Shown here: in pieces, positions 5,816 to 11,264 of the stretch
How positions within the stretch are numbered: position 1 is the first letter of the stretch
How the letters are laid out: each line of letters starts with the position of its first letter
Assembly: GCA_021785095.1 (NCBI GenBank)
Contig: JAJYGM010000705.1
Span: 1-11,264, forward strand
Direction: 5' to 3'
DNA from: Actinomycetes bacterium
Lineage (GTDB): Bacteria; Actinomycetota; Acidimicrobiia; Acidimicrobiales; Bog-793
Length of the DNA stretch: 11,264 bases
The notes under the pieces: model-generated
Told to the model about the DNA's origin: nothing
The model's database searches: none
Seen by the model: only the letters and a program-made list of their open reading frames with translations
Translations under genes and position numbers: made by a program

Positions 5816-7084
5816 ATGGCACCAGCAGCAAGGTCAACGAGGCACGAGCGCGACGGCAAAGCGAGTGCTGGTCGCAGGATCCACCAGACGCTCGTCGTGG
5901 CGACGTTGCTGCCGGTCGTGGCAGCGGTCGTCGCGGCGGTGGGGCCTTTGTCCCAGAACGCCGCGGCCACGGGCTCGGCGAGCGCGGGGGGCGGGCCGAT
6001 CAAGATCGGAATGATCACGTCTCTGTCCGGGCCCTACACTCCGCTCGGCACGAACGACAAACTCGGTGCGGAGCAGGAGGTCAATGCCATCAATGCCGCC
6101 GGCGGTATCGATGGCCGCAAGATCGACCTCATCGTCGAGGACGACAAGACCGACCCCACCCAGGCGGTGCTCGACTATCAGACGCTGGTGTCCGACGGCG
6201 TGGTGGGGATCGTCGGCCCCGTGTTCTCCTCGTCGGCGGAGGCAACCGAGGCATACGCCGGCCGGGCGAAGATTCCCACGATCGACACGGCCGCGGCGGA
6301 CAGCCTCGCCACACCCCCCAGGTACTACGTCTACATGACGCCACCGACCACCAAGATCGTGGCCCAGCAGCTCCTCGCGTACATGAAGTACAAGGGTCTG
6401 AAGACGATGGCCGTCGCGCGTGACACATCGGCGTTCCCAACGGCCGGGTGGAACAACATGAAGGCCATGGCGCCGAAGTACGGCGTCAAGTTCATCTACG
6501 ACGGCGAGTTCACGCTCACAGCTACGGACTTCACGACGATCCTGACGAAGGTGAAGGCGTCCAAGGCGCAAGGTCTGATGGTCTGGGGCTCGGGGCCGGC
6601 GGAAGTCACCTTGACCAAGCAATTCCGGGCAATGGGGCTCAAGATCCCGTTGCTCTTCAGCCACGCCGAGGCCTCGTACCTCTACACCCAGCCCGTAGGT
6701 TCCGCCGGGAACGGCGTGATCATCGCCAGCTCGATCGGCGGGATCGGACCGTACCTTCCGAGCAGCTATCCCGGTCGGTCCGTCATCACCTCGTTCGCCG
6801 GCACGTTCAAGAAGAGCAATCACTACTACCCGCCGGAGTTCGCCTTCGATGCGGGCGGTGCGGTGGCGATGTTCGCCAAGGCGATTCGAGAGCGCGGCGC
6901 CACTCCGGCCGGCATCGCGAAGGCGCTCTCCACGATGACGATCACGACCGGAGACGGGACGTACCATTTCAGCGCGACCGACCACTCCGGCCTCACGGCA
7001 ACACAGGTCGCCATCACGCGTGACGTGCACGGCACGCTCGTGCCGACGAAGTTCACCAGGGTCGGTATTCACCGAGCCGGGTAG
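5816..7084 (+). CDS. Exported Leu/Ile/Val-type ABC transporter substrate-binding protein
   Basis: The 422-residue protein belongs to the periplasmic-binding type I (LivJ/LivK, Peripla_BP_6) family. A long basic start (1-24), a hydrophobic segment (about 25-43) and an AAA-type cleavage site near residues 49-51 form an export signal; there is no lipobox cysteine. The mature part opens with IKIGMITSLSGPYTPLGTNDKLGAEQEVNAIN in the family pattern, then NAAGGIDGRKIDLIVEDDKTDP (93-114), the GIVGPVFSSSAEA loop (131-143) that usually contacts ligand, and a C-terminal lobe with VWGSGPAEVTLTKQFRAMG (256-274). ATG 5816 was chosen because it begins a normal signal peptide; a G-run at 5801-5807 may serve as ribosome site. 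No permease or ATPase gene is in the window, so it either pairs with a transporter elsewhere or has a sensory role. The ligand could be an amino acid or an aromatic acid. Confidence 0.88.
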   Translation: MAPAARSTRHERDGKASAGRRIHQTLVVATLLPVVAAVVAAVGPLSQNAAATGSASAGGGPIKIGMITSLSGPYTPLGTNDKLGAEQEVNAINAAGGIDGRKIDLIVEDDKTDPTQAVLDYQTLVSDGVVGIVGPVFSSSAEATEAYAGRAKIPTIDTAAADSLATPPRYYVYMTPPTTKIVAQQLLAYMKYKGLKTMAVARDTSAFPTAGWNNMKAMAPKYGVKFIYDGEFTLTATDFTTILTKVKASKAQGLMVWGSGPAEVTLTKQFRAMGLKIPLLFSHAEASYLYTQPVGSAGNGVIIASSIGGIGPYLPSSYPGRSVITSFAGTFKKSNHYYPPEFAFDAGGAVAMFAKAIRERGATPAGIAKALSTMTITTGDGTYHFSATDHSGLTATQVAITRDVHGTLVPTKFTRVGIHRAG

Positions 7085-7235
7085 CCATTCGGATCAGTCG
7101 TCGGCGCAGTGCCCTAGCCGGGTGCTCTGTTGTGAGTCGCGGAGGGGGCGCTGGCGCCGACGGGAAGTCGAGATAGGAACGTGTGTGCCCGAGCCCGCGG
7201 CCCTTGCCTCGTCAGGGGCAGCGGGCGGCGCACAC

Positions 7236-7241
7236 TAACCT
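7236..7241 (+). promoter_or_regulatory. -10 box of a probably leaderless tetR transcript
   Basis: TAACCT sits six bases before GTG 7248, and no SD precedes either GTG (7248 or 7251). The layout matches the leaderless pattern at 4376-4388. An imperfect inverted repeat GGCGC-TG-GCGCC lies further upstream (7147-7158), a possible binding site for the regulator itself. The rest of 7085-7247 shows no gene. Confidence 0.5.
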
Positions 7242-7247
7242 GGTCCT

Positions 7248-7955
7248 GTGGTGACTGTGATACCCGACCCGGAGGTCGGTCCGGTGTACGTCGCTGGCGG
7301 TCTGCCGGAGCGCCAGATCCACATCGTCCGCAACGCGTACCGGCTCTTCGCGGACCGCGGCGTGGAGCGGGTGCCGATTCACGAGATTGCCACTGCTGCC
7401 GGGGTGAGCAAGGGCATCGTCTTGTATTACTTCAAGACCAAAGAACAGCTCGTGGGTGTCGCGATGTCCTGGGTGCTGGAGGAGATCGGCGAGCGGATCC
7501 GCCATGCAGTCAAGAATGCCGCGACGCCGATCGAGGTCGTGCAGACCATGATCGAGACGATCTTCCTCGGTCCCGATCAGAGCCGGCGCTTCTACCTCAC
7601 CTACCTCGACCTGATCGACCACGCGGCGCGCGTGAGCGGCTTCGGGCAGATCAGCGCCGCCTTCCGCGCGACGGTGAACAGGGTCTACGCCGACGTGATC
7701 CGCAGTGGCGTCGAAGCGGGAACGTTCCAGGTCAACGACGTGGAGGAGGCCGCGGTCGCGGTGCGGGCGATCGTCGAGGGGATGCACTTCCAGTGGCTGC
7801 AGGAGGACGACTGGCGAGAGCGGCACGGATGGTACAAGCGCGCCTGCACCGACGCGGTCCTCGCGTACCTATTGAACGCTGGCAGGCCGCCGTGCGCGGT
7901 GGCGTTCCCTGCCGAGGACGAGTCGCGCGGGGACGCGGTGTCCGCCGGCGCGTAG
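7248..7955 (+). CDS. TetR/AcrR-family transcriptional regulator
   Basis: The 235-residue protein has a TetR-type DNA-binding domain: RQIHIVRNAYRLFADRGVERVPIHEIATAAGVSKG across 22-56, ending in the helix-turn-helix tail GIVLYYFKTKEQLVGVAM (56-73). The remaining residues (about 75-212) are an all-helical ligand-binding and dimerisation domain without recognisable family, followed by a disordered end. It precedes the hydratase genes by 59 bp on the same strand and probably shares their transcript. A TetR-operator-style palindrome overlaps the promoter of the synthase gene at 10296, so the natural reading is a local repressor responding to a pathway metabolite. GTG 7248 is favoured by the -10 box six bases upstream; GTG 7251 is equally possible and would shorten it by one residue. 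Confidence 0.88.
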   Translation: MVTVIPDPEVGPVYVAGGLPERQIHIVRNAYRLFADRGVERVPIHEIATAAGVSKGIVLYYFKTKEQLVGVAMSWVLEEIGERIRHAVKNAATPIEVVQTMIETIFLGPDQSRRFYLTYLDLIDHAARVSGFGQISAAFRATVNRVYADVIRSGVEAGTFQVNDVEEAAVAVRAIVEGMHFQWLQEDDWRERHGWYKRACTDAVLAYLLNAGRPPCAVAFPAEDESRGDAVSAGA

Positions 7956-8014
7956 ACATGGGATCCGCCGGCGTAATGGGGCGAATCCAGCGACCGACGA
8001 GTGAGGAGGAAGGG

Positions 8015-9313
8015 ATGTCGGCGAAGGTGAGGGATGAGCCCGGCGCCCATGCCTCCGGGCCACCATCCGAGGCGATGACGGCCGCCGAAGCCGCTCTCGC
8101 CCGAGCCGCCGGTGTGGCACGCACCGAGCCGGGCGAGTACGTCGTGGCCGAGATCGGCGCCATGATGATGCACGACATCTTCGCAGCGGACGTGCTCGAG
8201 ATGCTCGAGCGCACGGGGATCGAGCGCCTGCACGACGCGAGCCGCGCCACTGTCGTGTTCGATCATATGGTCCCGGCCCCGTCGGTCTCGGCCGCCGAGC
8301 ACCAGGCGAAGGCGCGCCGTCTGCTGCGCCGCTACGAGATCGACGCCTTCTTCGAGATCGGCCGTGGCATCTGCCACCAGGTGATGGTCGAGGAGGGTCG
8401 GGTCCGGCCGGGCGAGCTCGTCGTAGGCACCGATTCCCACACGACGACCTATGGGGCGGTCGGCGCGGCGGGCTGCGGGATCGGCAGCTCGGAGATGGCG
8501 TACGCGCTCGCGACGGGCAAGCTCTGGTTCAAGGTTCCCGAGACCGTGCTCGTCGTGCTCGAGGGCCGGCTCGCCAACATGGTCACGGCGAAGGACCTCG
8601 TCCTCTACCTCATGCGGGAGGTCGGATCTGCCGAGGCGCAGTACCGATCGGTGGAGCACGGGGGAGCGGGCACCGACTCGCTGTCGCTTTCGGAGCGGAT
8701 GACGATCGCGAACATGGGCGTCGAGATGGGGGCGAAGTTCTCGCTGTTCCCGGCCGATGGAGCCCCGACGATGCGCTCCGGCGCCCGCTACGTCGCGACC
8801 CACACCGTCGACCTCGGCGCGCTCTCGCCCCAGGTCGCCGTGCCCCACCACGTCGAGAACGTCGTCGACGTGGGCGAGGTCGCTGGGCTCCGTCTCGACC
8901 AGGTGTTCCTCGGCTCCTGCACGAACGGCAGGCTCGAGGACCTCCGCACTGCGGCCGCGATCCTGCGAGGCCAGAAGATCGCTCCCTGGGTGCGCATGAT
9001 CGTCACGCCTGCTTCGTCGAGGGTGTACCAGCAAGCTGCCGGAGAGGGCGTCCTCGCCGATCTGTCGGCAGCCGGGGCGATCGTGGAGGGACCGGGCTGT
9101 GGTCCGTGCTTCGGAGGTCACCTCGGGCTGCTCGCCGCCGGCGAGCGTTGCCTCGGGACCCACAACCGGAACTTCCGAGGCCGTATGGGAAGCCCCGAGG
9201 GCGAGATCTACCTCGGGTCTCCAGCTACCGCTGCCGCGTCGGCGCTCGCTGGCGCGATCGCCGATCCCCGCGAGCTCGCGGTACGCGCCGAGGCGGAGGA
9301 GGTGGCGACGTGA
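8015..9313 (+). CDS. Aconitase-family hydro-lyase, large subunit (LeuC/HacA-like)
   Basis: The 432-residue protein is a large subunit of the isopropylmalate isomerase/homoaconitase group, which moves a hydroxyl group by dehydration and rehydration at a [4Fe-4S] cluster. The three cluster cysteines are present: C302 (GSCTNGR) and C362/C365 (GPGCGPCFGG). Substrate-site blocks include FDHMVPAP (82-89), GTDSHTTTYGAVG (138-150) and NRNFRGRMGSP (384-394). The length is that of the short, two-subunit archaeal-type enzymes, not the longer proteobacterial LeuC. ATG 8015 follows a strong AGGAGGA site; an in-frame ATG at 8075 begins closer to the family N terminus and would remove 20 residues. The small subunit overlaps by GTGA. 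Substrate may be isopropylmalate, homoaconitate, methylmalate or dimethylmalate; the sequence does not decide. Confidence 0.92.
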   Translation: MSAKVRDEPGAHASGPPSEAMTAAEAALARAAGVARTEPGEYVVAEIGAMMMHDIFAADVLEMLERTGIERLHDASRATVVFDHMVPAPSVSAAEHQAKARRLLRRYEIDAFFEIGRGICHQVMVEEGRVRPGELVVGTDSHTTTYGAVGAAGCGIGSSEMAYALATGKLWFKVPETVLVVLEGRLANMVTAKDLVLYLMREVGSAEAQYRSVEHGGAGTDSLSLSERMTIANMGVEMGAKFSLFPADGAPTMRSGARYVATHTVDLGALSPQVAVPHHVENVVDVGEVAGLRLDQVFLGSCTNGRLEDLRTAAAILRGQKIAPWVRMIVTPASSRVYQQAAGEGVLADLSAAGAIVEGPGCGPCFGGHLGLLAAGERCLGTHNRNFRGRMGSPEGEIYLGSPATAAASALAGAIADPRELAVRAEAEEVAT

Positions 9314-9831
9314 CGGCATCGTCAGGTGGGGGGACCCGCTTCTGCGGCAGGGCCTGGCTCTTCGGCCCCGATATCAGCACGGACATGCTCTCGCCGGGCC
9401 AGTACGTGCACGATCCGCCGGAGGTCCGGCTCCGCCACGTCCTCGAGCCCGCGCGCCCGGAGTTCGCCTCGCAGGTGCGTCCCGGCGACATTGTCGTCGC
9501 CGCGGCGAACTTCGGTTGCGGGTCGAGCCGGGAGTCGGCGCCCCAGCACCTGAAGGATCTCGGAGTCGCAGTCGTGGTGGCCGACTCTCTTGCGCGGATC
9601 TTCGCCCGCAACGCGATCGCGCTGGGCCTGCCCGCGCTGAGCTGCCCCGGCGTGAGCGCGGCGGTACGCGATCAGGAGATCGTGGAGGTGGACGTCGAGG
9701 CGGGCGAGGTGGTCGTCGCGGAAGGCCGGACGGTGCTGCGAGCTGACCGGATCCCCGAGCCGATGCTCGACGTGCTCCGGCTCGGTGGTATCGAGCCGCT
9801 GCTCGCGGCGCTCGCCGCCGGGAGGCGGTGA
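9310..9831 (+). CDS. Aconitase-family hydro-lyase, small subunit (LeuD/HacB-like)
   Basis: The 173-residue protein is the swivelling domain that completes the hydratase. It shows GRAWLFGPDISTDMLSPGQY (13-32), ANFGCGSSRESAP (66-78) and ARIFARNAIALGLPALSC (95-112). The Ser-Ser-Arg of the active site is kept, but the next His found in most relatives (SSREHA) is Ser here (SSRESA). The residues after the STDML block normally set substrate choice, and they do not match an enzyme I know. GTG 9310 overlaps the large-subunit stop by four bases, so the subunits are translationally coupled. A repeat array starts four bases after the stop. Confidence 0.9.
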   Translation: MTASSGGGTRFCGRAWLFGPDISTDMLSPGQYVHDPPEVRLRHVLEPARPEFASQVRPGDIVVAAANFGCGSSRESAPQHLKDLGVAVVVADSLARIFARNAIALGLPALSCPGVSAAVRDQEIVEVDVEAGEVVVAEGRTVLRADRIPEPMLDVLRLGGIEPLLAALAAGRR

Positions 9832-9834
9832 CCC

Positions 9835-9907
9835 GGGCGAGACCGGGCGAGACCGGGCGAGACCCGGGCGAGACCGGGCGAGACCCGGGCGAGACCCGGG
9901 CGAGATG
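9835..9907 (+). repeat. Tandem array of 10/11-bp units
   Basis: Six perfect units of GGGCGAGACC or GGGCGAGACCC (10, 10, 11, 10, 11, 11 bp; 9835-9897) are followed by a decayed one. The lengths differ only by one C. Seven GGG runs spaced by 7-8 nt could form a G-quadruplex on the plus strand, and CCCGGG junctions are self-complementary. The array lies in the 3' untranslated end of the hydratase operon. Confidence 0.9.
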
Positions 9908-9974
9908 GGCAAGACCGCCGCTTCGTCGGCCGCCCGGCGCGACGCGGGGCGGCCGGACACCCCTCCTTGTCGCA

Positions 9975-10003
9975 CTGGACCCCCGGTCCTGGACCCCCGG
10001 TCC
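9975..10003. repeat. 14-bp tandem duplication
   Basis: CTGGACCCCCGGTC occurs twice back to back (9975-9988 and 9989-10002). Each copy, with the following C, contains GGACC-CCC-GGTCC, a small stem. GGGTCC at 10026-10031 is complementary to the same motif. Meaning unknown. Confidence 0.7.
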
Positions 10004-10047
10004 TGTGCACGTTCCCCCGGGTTCTGGGTCCTTTCTGCGATGTGCTG

Positions 10048-10071
10048 GGCGCCGTCGGCAAAGACGGTGCC
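10048..10071 (+). terminator. Hairpin terminator after the hydratase operon
   Basis: GGCGCCGTC (10048-10056) pairs with GACGGTGCC (10063-10071) in a nine-pair stem with one G-T wobble and a GGCAAA loop. No T-tract follows. It lies 216 nt after the small-subunit stop and 12 nt before the -35 box of the next promoter, a sensible place to separate the two transcripts. Confidence 0.55.
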
Positions 10072-10082
10072 GAAGGGCTCAC

Positions 10083-10112
10083 TTGACTGACCGGACAGTC
10101 CAGGAATAACAT
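10083..10112 (+). promoter_or_regulatory. Promoter of the synthase-like gene
   Basis: TTGACT (10083-10088) and TAACAT (10107-10112) are separated by 18 bp. The -35 matches TTGACA at five of six positions and the -10 fits TAnnnT. Transcription would start at about 10119, leaving a leader of about 177 nt before GTG 10296. Confidence 0.5.
10085..10100. promoter_or_regulatory. TetR-style operator overlapping the -35 box
   Basis: GACTGACCGGACAGTC is a 16-bp palindrome with a single mismatched pair (positions 6 and 11). Its size, dyad symmetry and GACnG...CnGTC shape resemble operators of many TetR regulators. It covers the last bases of the -35 box and the start of the spacer, so a bound dimer would block RNA polymerase. 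The TetR gene at 7248 is the nearest candidate regulator. I saw no second full copy in the window. Confidence 0.5.
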
Positions 10113-10153
10113 GAACTAGCGCACTATACGTAGATCAACAGACTCGTCTGGCT

Positions 10154-10197
10154 GTGGCCTGCCAGGCATACGGGGTGCGGGTGTGTATGCCGGCCAC
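10154..10197 (+). promoter_or_regulatory. Strong bulged hairpin in the leader of the synthase-like gene
   Basis: GTGGCC (10154-10159) pairs with GGCCAC (10192-10197), and GGCATAC (10165-10171) with GTATGCC (10185-10191), all perfect. A 5-nt bulge TGCCA lies on the 5' side and a 13-nt loop closes the helix, which has 13 base pairs. Downstream, GGGTCAC (10201-10207) is complementary to GTGACCC (10288-10294), which overlaps the SD, and it can also pair with GTGAC at 10222-10226. This is the arrangement expected of a leader RNA that controls translation. It matches no riboswitch class I can name. Confidence 0.5.
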
Positions 10198-10283
10198 CGG
10201 GGGTCACTGAGGCCGGGGAGGGTGACGACTGCGCGGTGACGCGGGCAGCGATTGTGAAGCGCTCGGAGCCTACGGGCAGGTGG

Positions 10284-10291
10284 GGAGGTGA
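10284..10291 (+). promoter_or_regulatory. Ribosome binding site that decides the synthase start
   Basis: GGAGGTGA is a perfect match to the anti-SD of 16S rRNA; its GGAGG core ends seven bases before GTG 10296. The later in-frame ATG 10317 has only AGGGG directly touching it. This favours GTG 10296. Confidence 0.65.
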
Positions 10292-10295
10292 CCCT

Positions 10296-11264
10296 GTGGG
10301 ACGTGACGAGCAGGGGATGAGCGGTTCGAAGTGCACCGGGGCACGGTCGGCTCGGCCACCGGACCTTGCTGCAGTGGCTTCGGCGCCGGCCGACCTCATC
10401 TACGACTGGAACGGCCAGCTGCCCTGCTCCTTCTCACTCGACGTGCCGGCGGCCATCGAGCTCAACGACGAGACGCTGCGCGACGGGCTCCAATGCCCCT
10501 CGGTGCGGCAGCCTTCCCTCGTCCAGAAGCAGGCGTTCCTCCGTACGCTCCCTCAGATCGGCGTCGATGCCGCCGACATCGGGTATGCGGGAGCGAGCGA
10601 GCTGGCGTTCGAGCACGTTGTCGGGCTCGCCCGGACGATCGCCGACGAGCGCCTTCCCATCAGGCCGAACTGCGCCGGGCGAACCCACGTGAAGGACATC
10701 GACGCCATCGCCGAGGCGCAGCAGCGCGCCGGCGTGCGCATCGACGCTGCGCTCTTCATCGGGTCGAGCCCGATCCGCCAGTGGGTGGAAGGCTGGGACG
10801 TCCCGAGGCTGGTCCAGACGATCGAGGATGCGATCTCCTACGCGGCACGCGCTGGGCTCGAGGTGATGTTCGTCACGGAAGACACCACCCGGGCGCGCCA
10901 GAAGGACATCGCAACGATGTACCTCGCGGCTGCAGGGGCCGGCGCGACCCGCTTCTGCATCTCCGACACCGTCGGCCAGGCGACGCCGGGTGGGGTGCAG
11001 CAGATCGTGCCGTTCCTCGCTGGCGAGCTCGCCGCGCACGGCTTCGGAGACGCCCTCGTCGATTGGCACGGTCACCGTGATCGCGGGCTCGACGTCGTGA
11101 ACGCCCTTGCGGCGCTTTCCGCCGGTGCGCGCCGGATCCATGGCTGCGCGCTCGGCATCGGCGAGCGGGTTGGCAACACCGCGCTCGACCTCGTGCTCGT
11201 GAACATCGCCCTGCTCGGATGGAAGGACCTCGACCTCCTCGGGCTTCCCTCCTACTGCCAGGTC
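10296..11264 (+). CDS. 2-isopropylmalate/homocitrate synthase-like enzyme (partial, runs off the window)
   Basis: The frame stays open for 323 codons to the window edge. It encodes a DRE-TIM metallolyase barrel that condenses an acyl-CoA with a 2-oxoacid in relatives such as LeuA and NifV. Landmarks: LNDETLRDGLQ (56-66) with the catalytic Arg-Asp pair R62/D63, FIGSSPIRQWVEGW (154-167), VTEDTTRA (193-200), CISDTVGQATPGG (221-233), WHGHRDRGL (257-265) with metal ligands H258 and H260, and GIGERVGN (287-294). The usual HxHND reads HGHRD here: Arg replaces the Asn. This points to a branch apart from classical LeuA. A LeuA-type C-terminal regulatory domain, if any, would lie beyond the window. About 30 residues at the N terminus are low-complexity. 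The LeuCD-like genes just upstream suggest a consecutive condensation and isomerisation. HMG-CoA lyase and citramalate synthase are less likely alternatives. Confidence 0.85.
   Translation, partial: MGRDEQGMSGSKCTGARSARPPDLAAVASAPADLIYDWNGQLPCSFSLDVPAAIELNDETLRDGLQCPSVRQPSLVQKQAFLRTLPQIGVDAADIGYAGASELAFEHVVGLARTIADERLPIRPNCAGRTHVKDIDAIAEAQQRAGVRIDAALFIGSSPIRQWVEGWDVPRLVQTIEDAISYAARAGLEVMFVTEDTTRARQKDIATMYLAAAGAGATRFCISDTVGQATPGGVQQIVPFLAGELAAHGFGDALVDWHGHRDRGLDVVNALAALSAGARRIHGCALGIGERVGNTALDLVLVNIALLGWKDLDLLGLPSYCQV

Larger units (their letters stand above)
9832..10295. other. 464-bp intergenic and leader region
   Basis: No gene is supported in this stretch. In order it holds a 10/11-bp tandem array, a 14-bp tandem duplication, a hairpin terminator, a promoter with an overlapping palindrome, and a leader of about 177 nt with a strong hairpin; each is listed separately. 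Short frames inside (for example ATG AAC TAG at 10111 and a 7-codon frame at 10187) have no supporting signals. Confidence 0.7.

Noticed and set aside
7181..8014. Upstream extension of the large hydratase subunit to 7181
   Set aside because: It overlaps the whole tetR gene in another frame, has low-complexity sequence, and the strong AGGAGGA site supports ATG 8015.
9835..9907. CRISPR array
   Set aside because: Units are only 10/11 bp with no spacers and no cas genes are near.
10111..10119. Minimal ORF ATG AAC TAG with AGGA upstream
   Set aside because: It overlaps the proposed -10 box and lies before the expected transcription start, so it would not be on the mRNA.
10260..10310. T-box element from the GTGGGAC string
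   Set aside because: Only a few bases resemble the T-box sequence, they lie at the start codon, and no specifier stem is visible.
10331..11080. Plus-strand frame across the synthase-like gene
   Set aside because: It is an Arg-rich shadow; the frame beginning at GTG 10296 carries all synthase motifs and stays open to the window end.

Overview
The window is GC-rich, gene-dense DNA that looks actinobacterial. The signs are strong G/C bias at third codon positions, frequent GTG starts, TAnnnT -10 boxes placed 6 nt before start codons (the layout of leaderless mRNAs), a DUF4395 membrane protein, a phosphodiester-glycosidase lipoprotein and GC-rich terminators without T-tracts. A deep-branching actinobacterium such as Acidimicrobiia or Thermoleophilia would fit, but I cannot place it from sequence alone. 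I see no tRNA, rRNA, insertion sequence, integrase or CRISPR array.

Layout. (1) 203-1741, plus strand: a signal-less NMT1/THI5-type substrate-binding-fold protein, then a DUF4395 membrane protein. (2) 3153-1956, minus strand: the alpha and beta subunits of a LigAB-type class III extradiol dioxygenase, four bases apart. (3) 4282-3380 (minus) and 4388-5461 (plus): a divergent pair of surface proteins. One is membrane-anchored with a Ser/Thr repeat stalk and an unassigned C-terminal domain; the other is a lipoprotein with a phosphodiester glycosidase (NAGPA/DUF2233) domain. (4) 5816-7084: an exported Leu/Ile/Val-type ABC substrate-binding protein without permease or ATPase genes, behind a TTGACA-17-GACAAT promoter. 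(5) 7248-9831: a TetR regulator (probably leaderless), then the large and small subunits of an aconitase-family hydro-lyase (LeuC/LeuD-like), overlapping by four bases. (6) 10296 to the window end: a 2-isopropylmalate/homocitrate synthase-like DRE-TIM enzyme, cut by the window edge.

How the genes may work together. The synthase-like enzyme and the LeuCD-like hydratase form the acyl-CoA condensation plus hydroxyl-isomerisation module used in 2-oxoacid chain elongation (leucine, homocitrate and citramalate routes). No LeuB-type dehydrogenase lies in the window. The TetR protein is the obvious candidate regulator: a 16-bp near-perfect palindrome of TetR-operator style overlaps the -35 box of the synthase promoter. 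Between that promoter and the synthase start is a leader of about 177 nt with a strong bulged hairpin and a segment complementary to the ribosome binding site. This is the most unusual regulatory architecture here. The LigAB pair, the NMT1-like protein and the orphan binding protein suggest uptake and ring cleavage of an aromatic acid, but whether all parts serve one pathway is not shown.

Non-coding stretches also hold a tandem array of 10/11-bp units directly after the small hydratase subunit, a 14-bp tandem duplication, and several hairpins.
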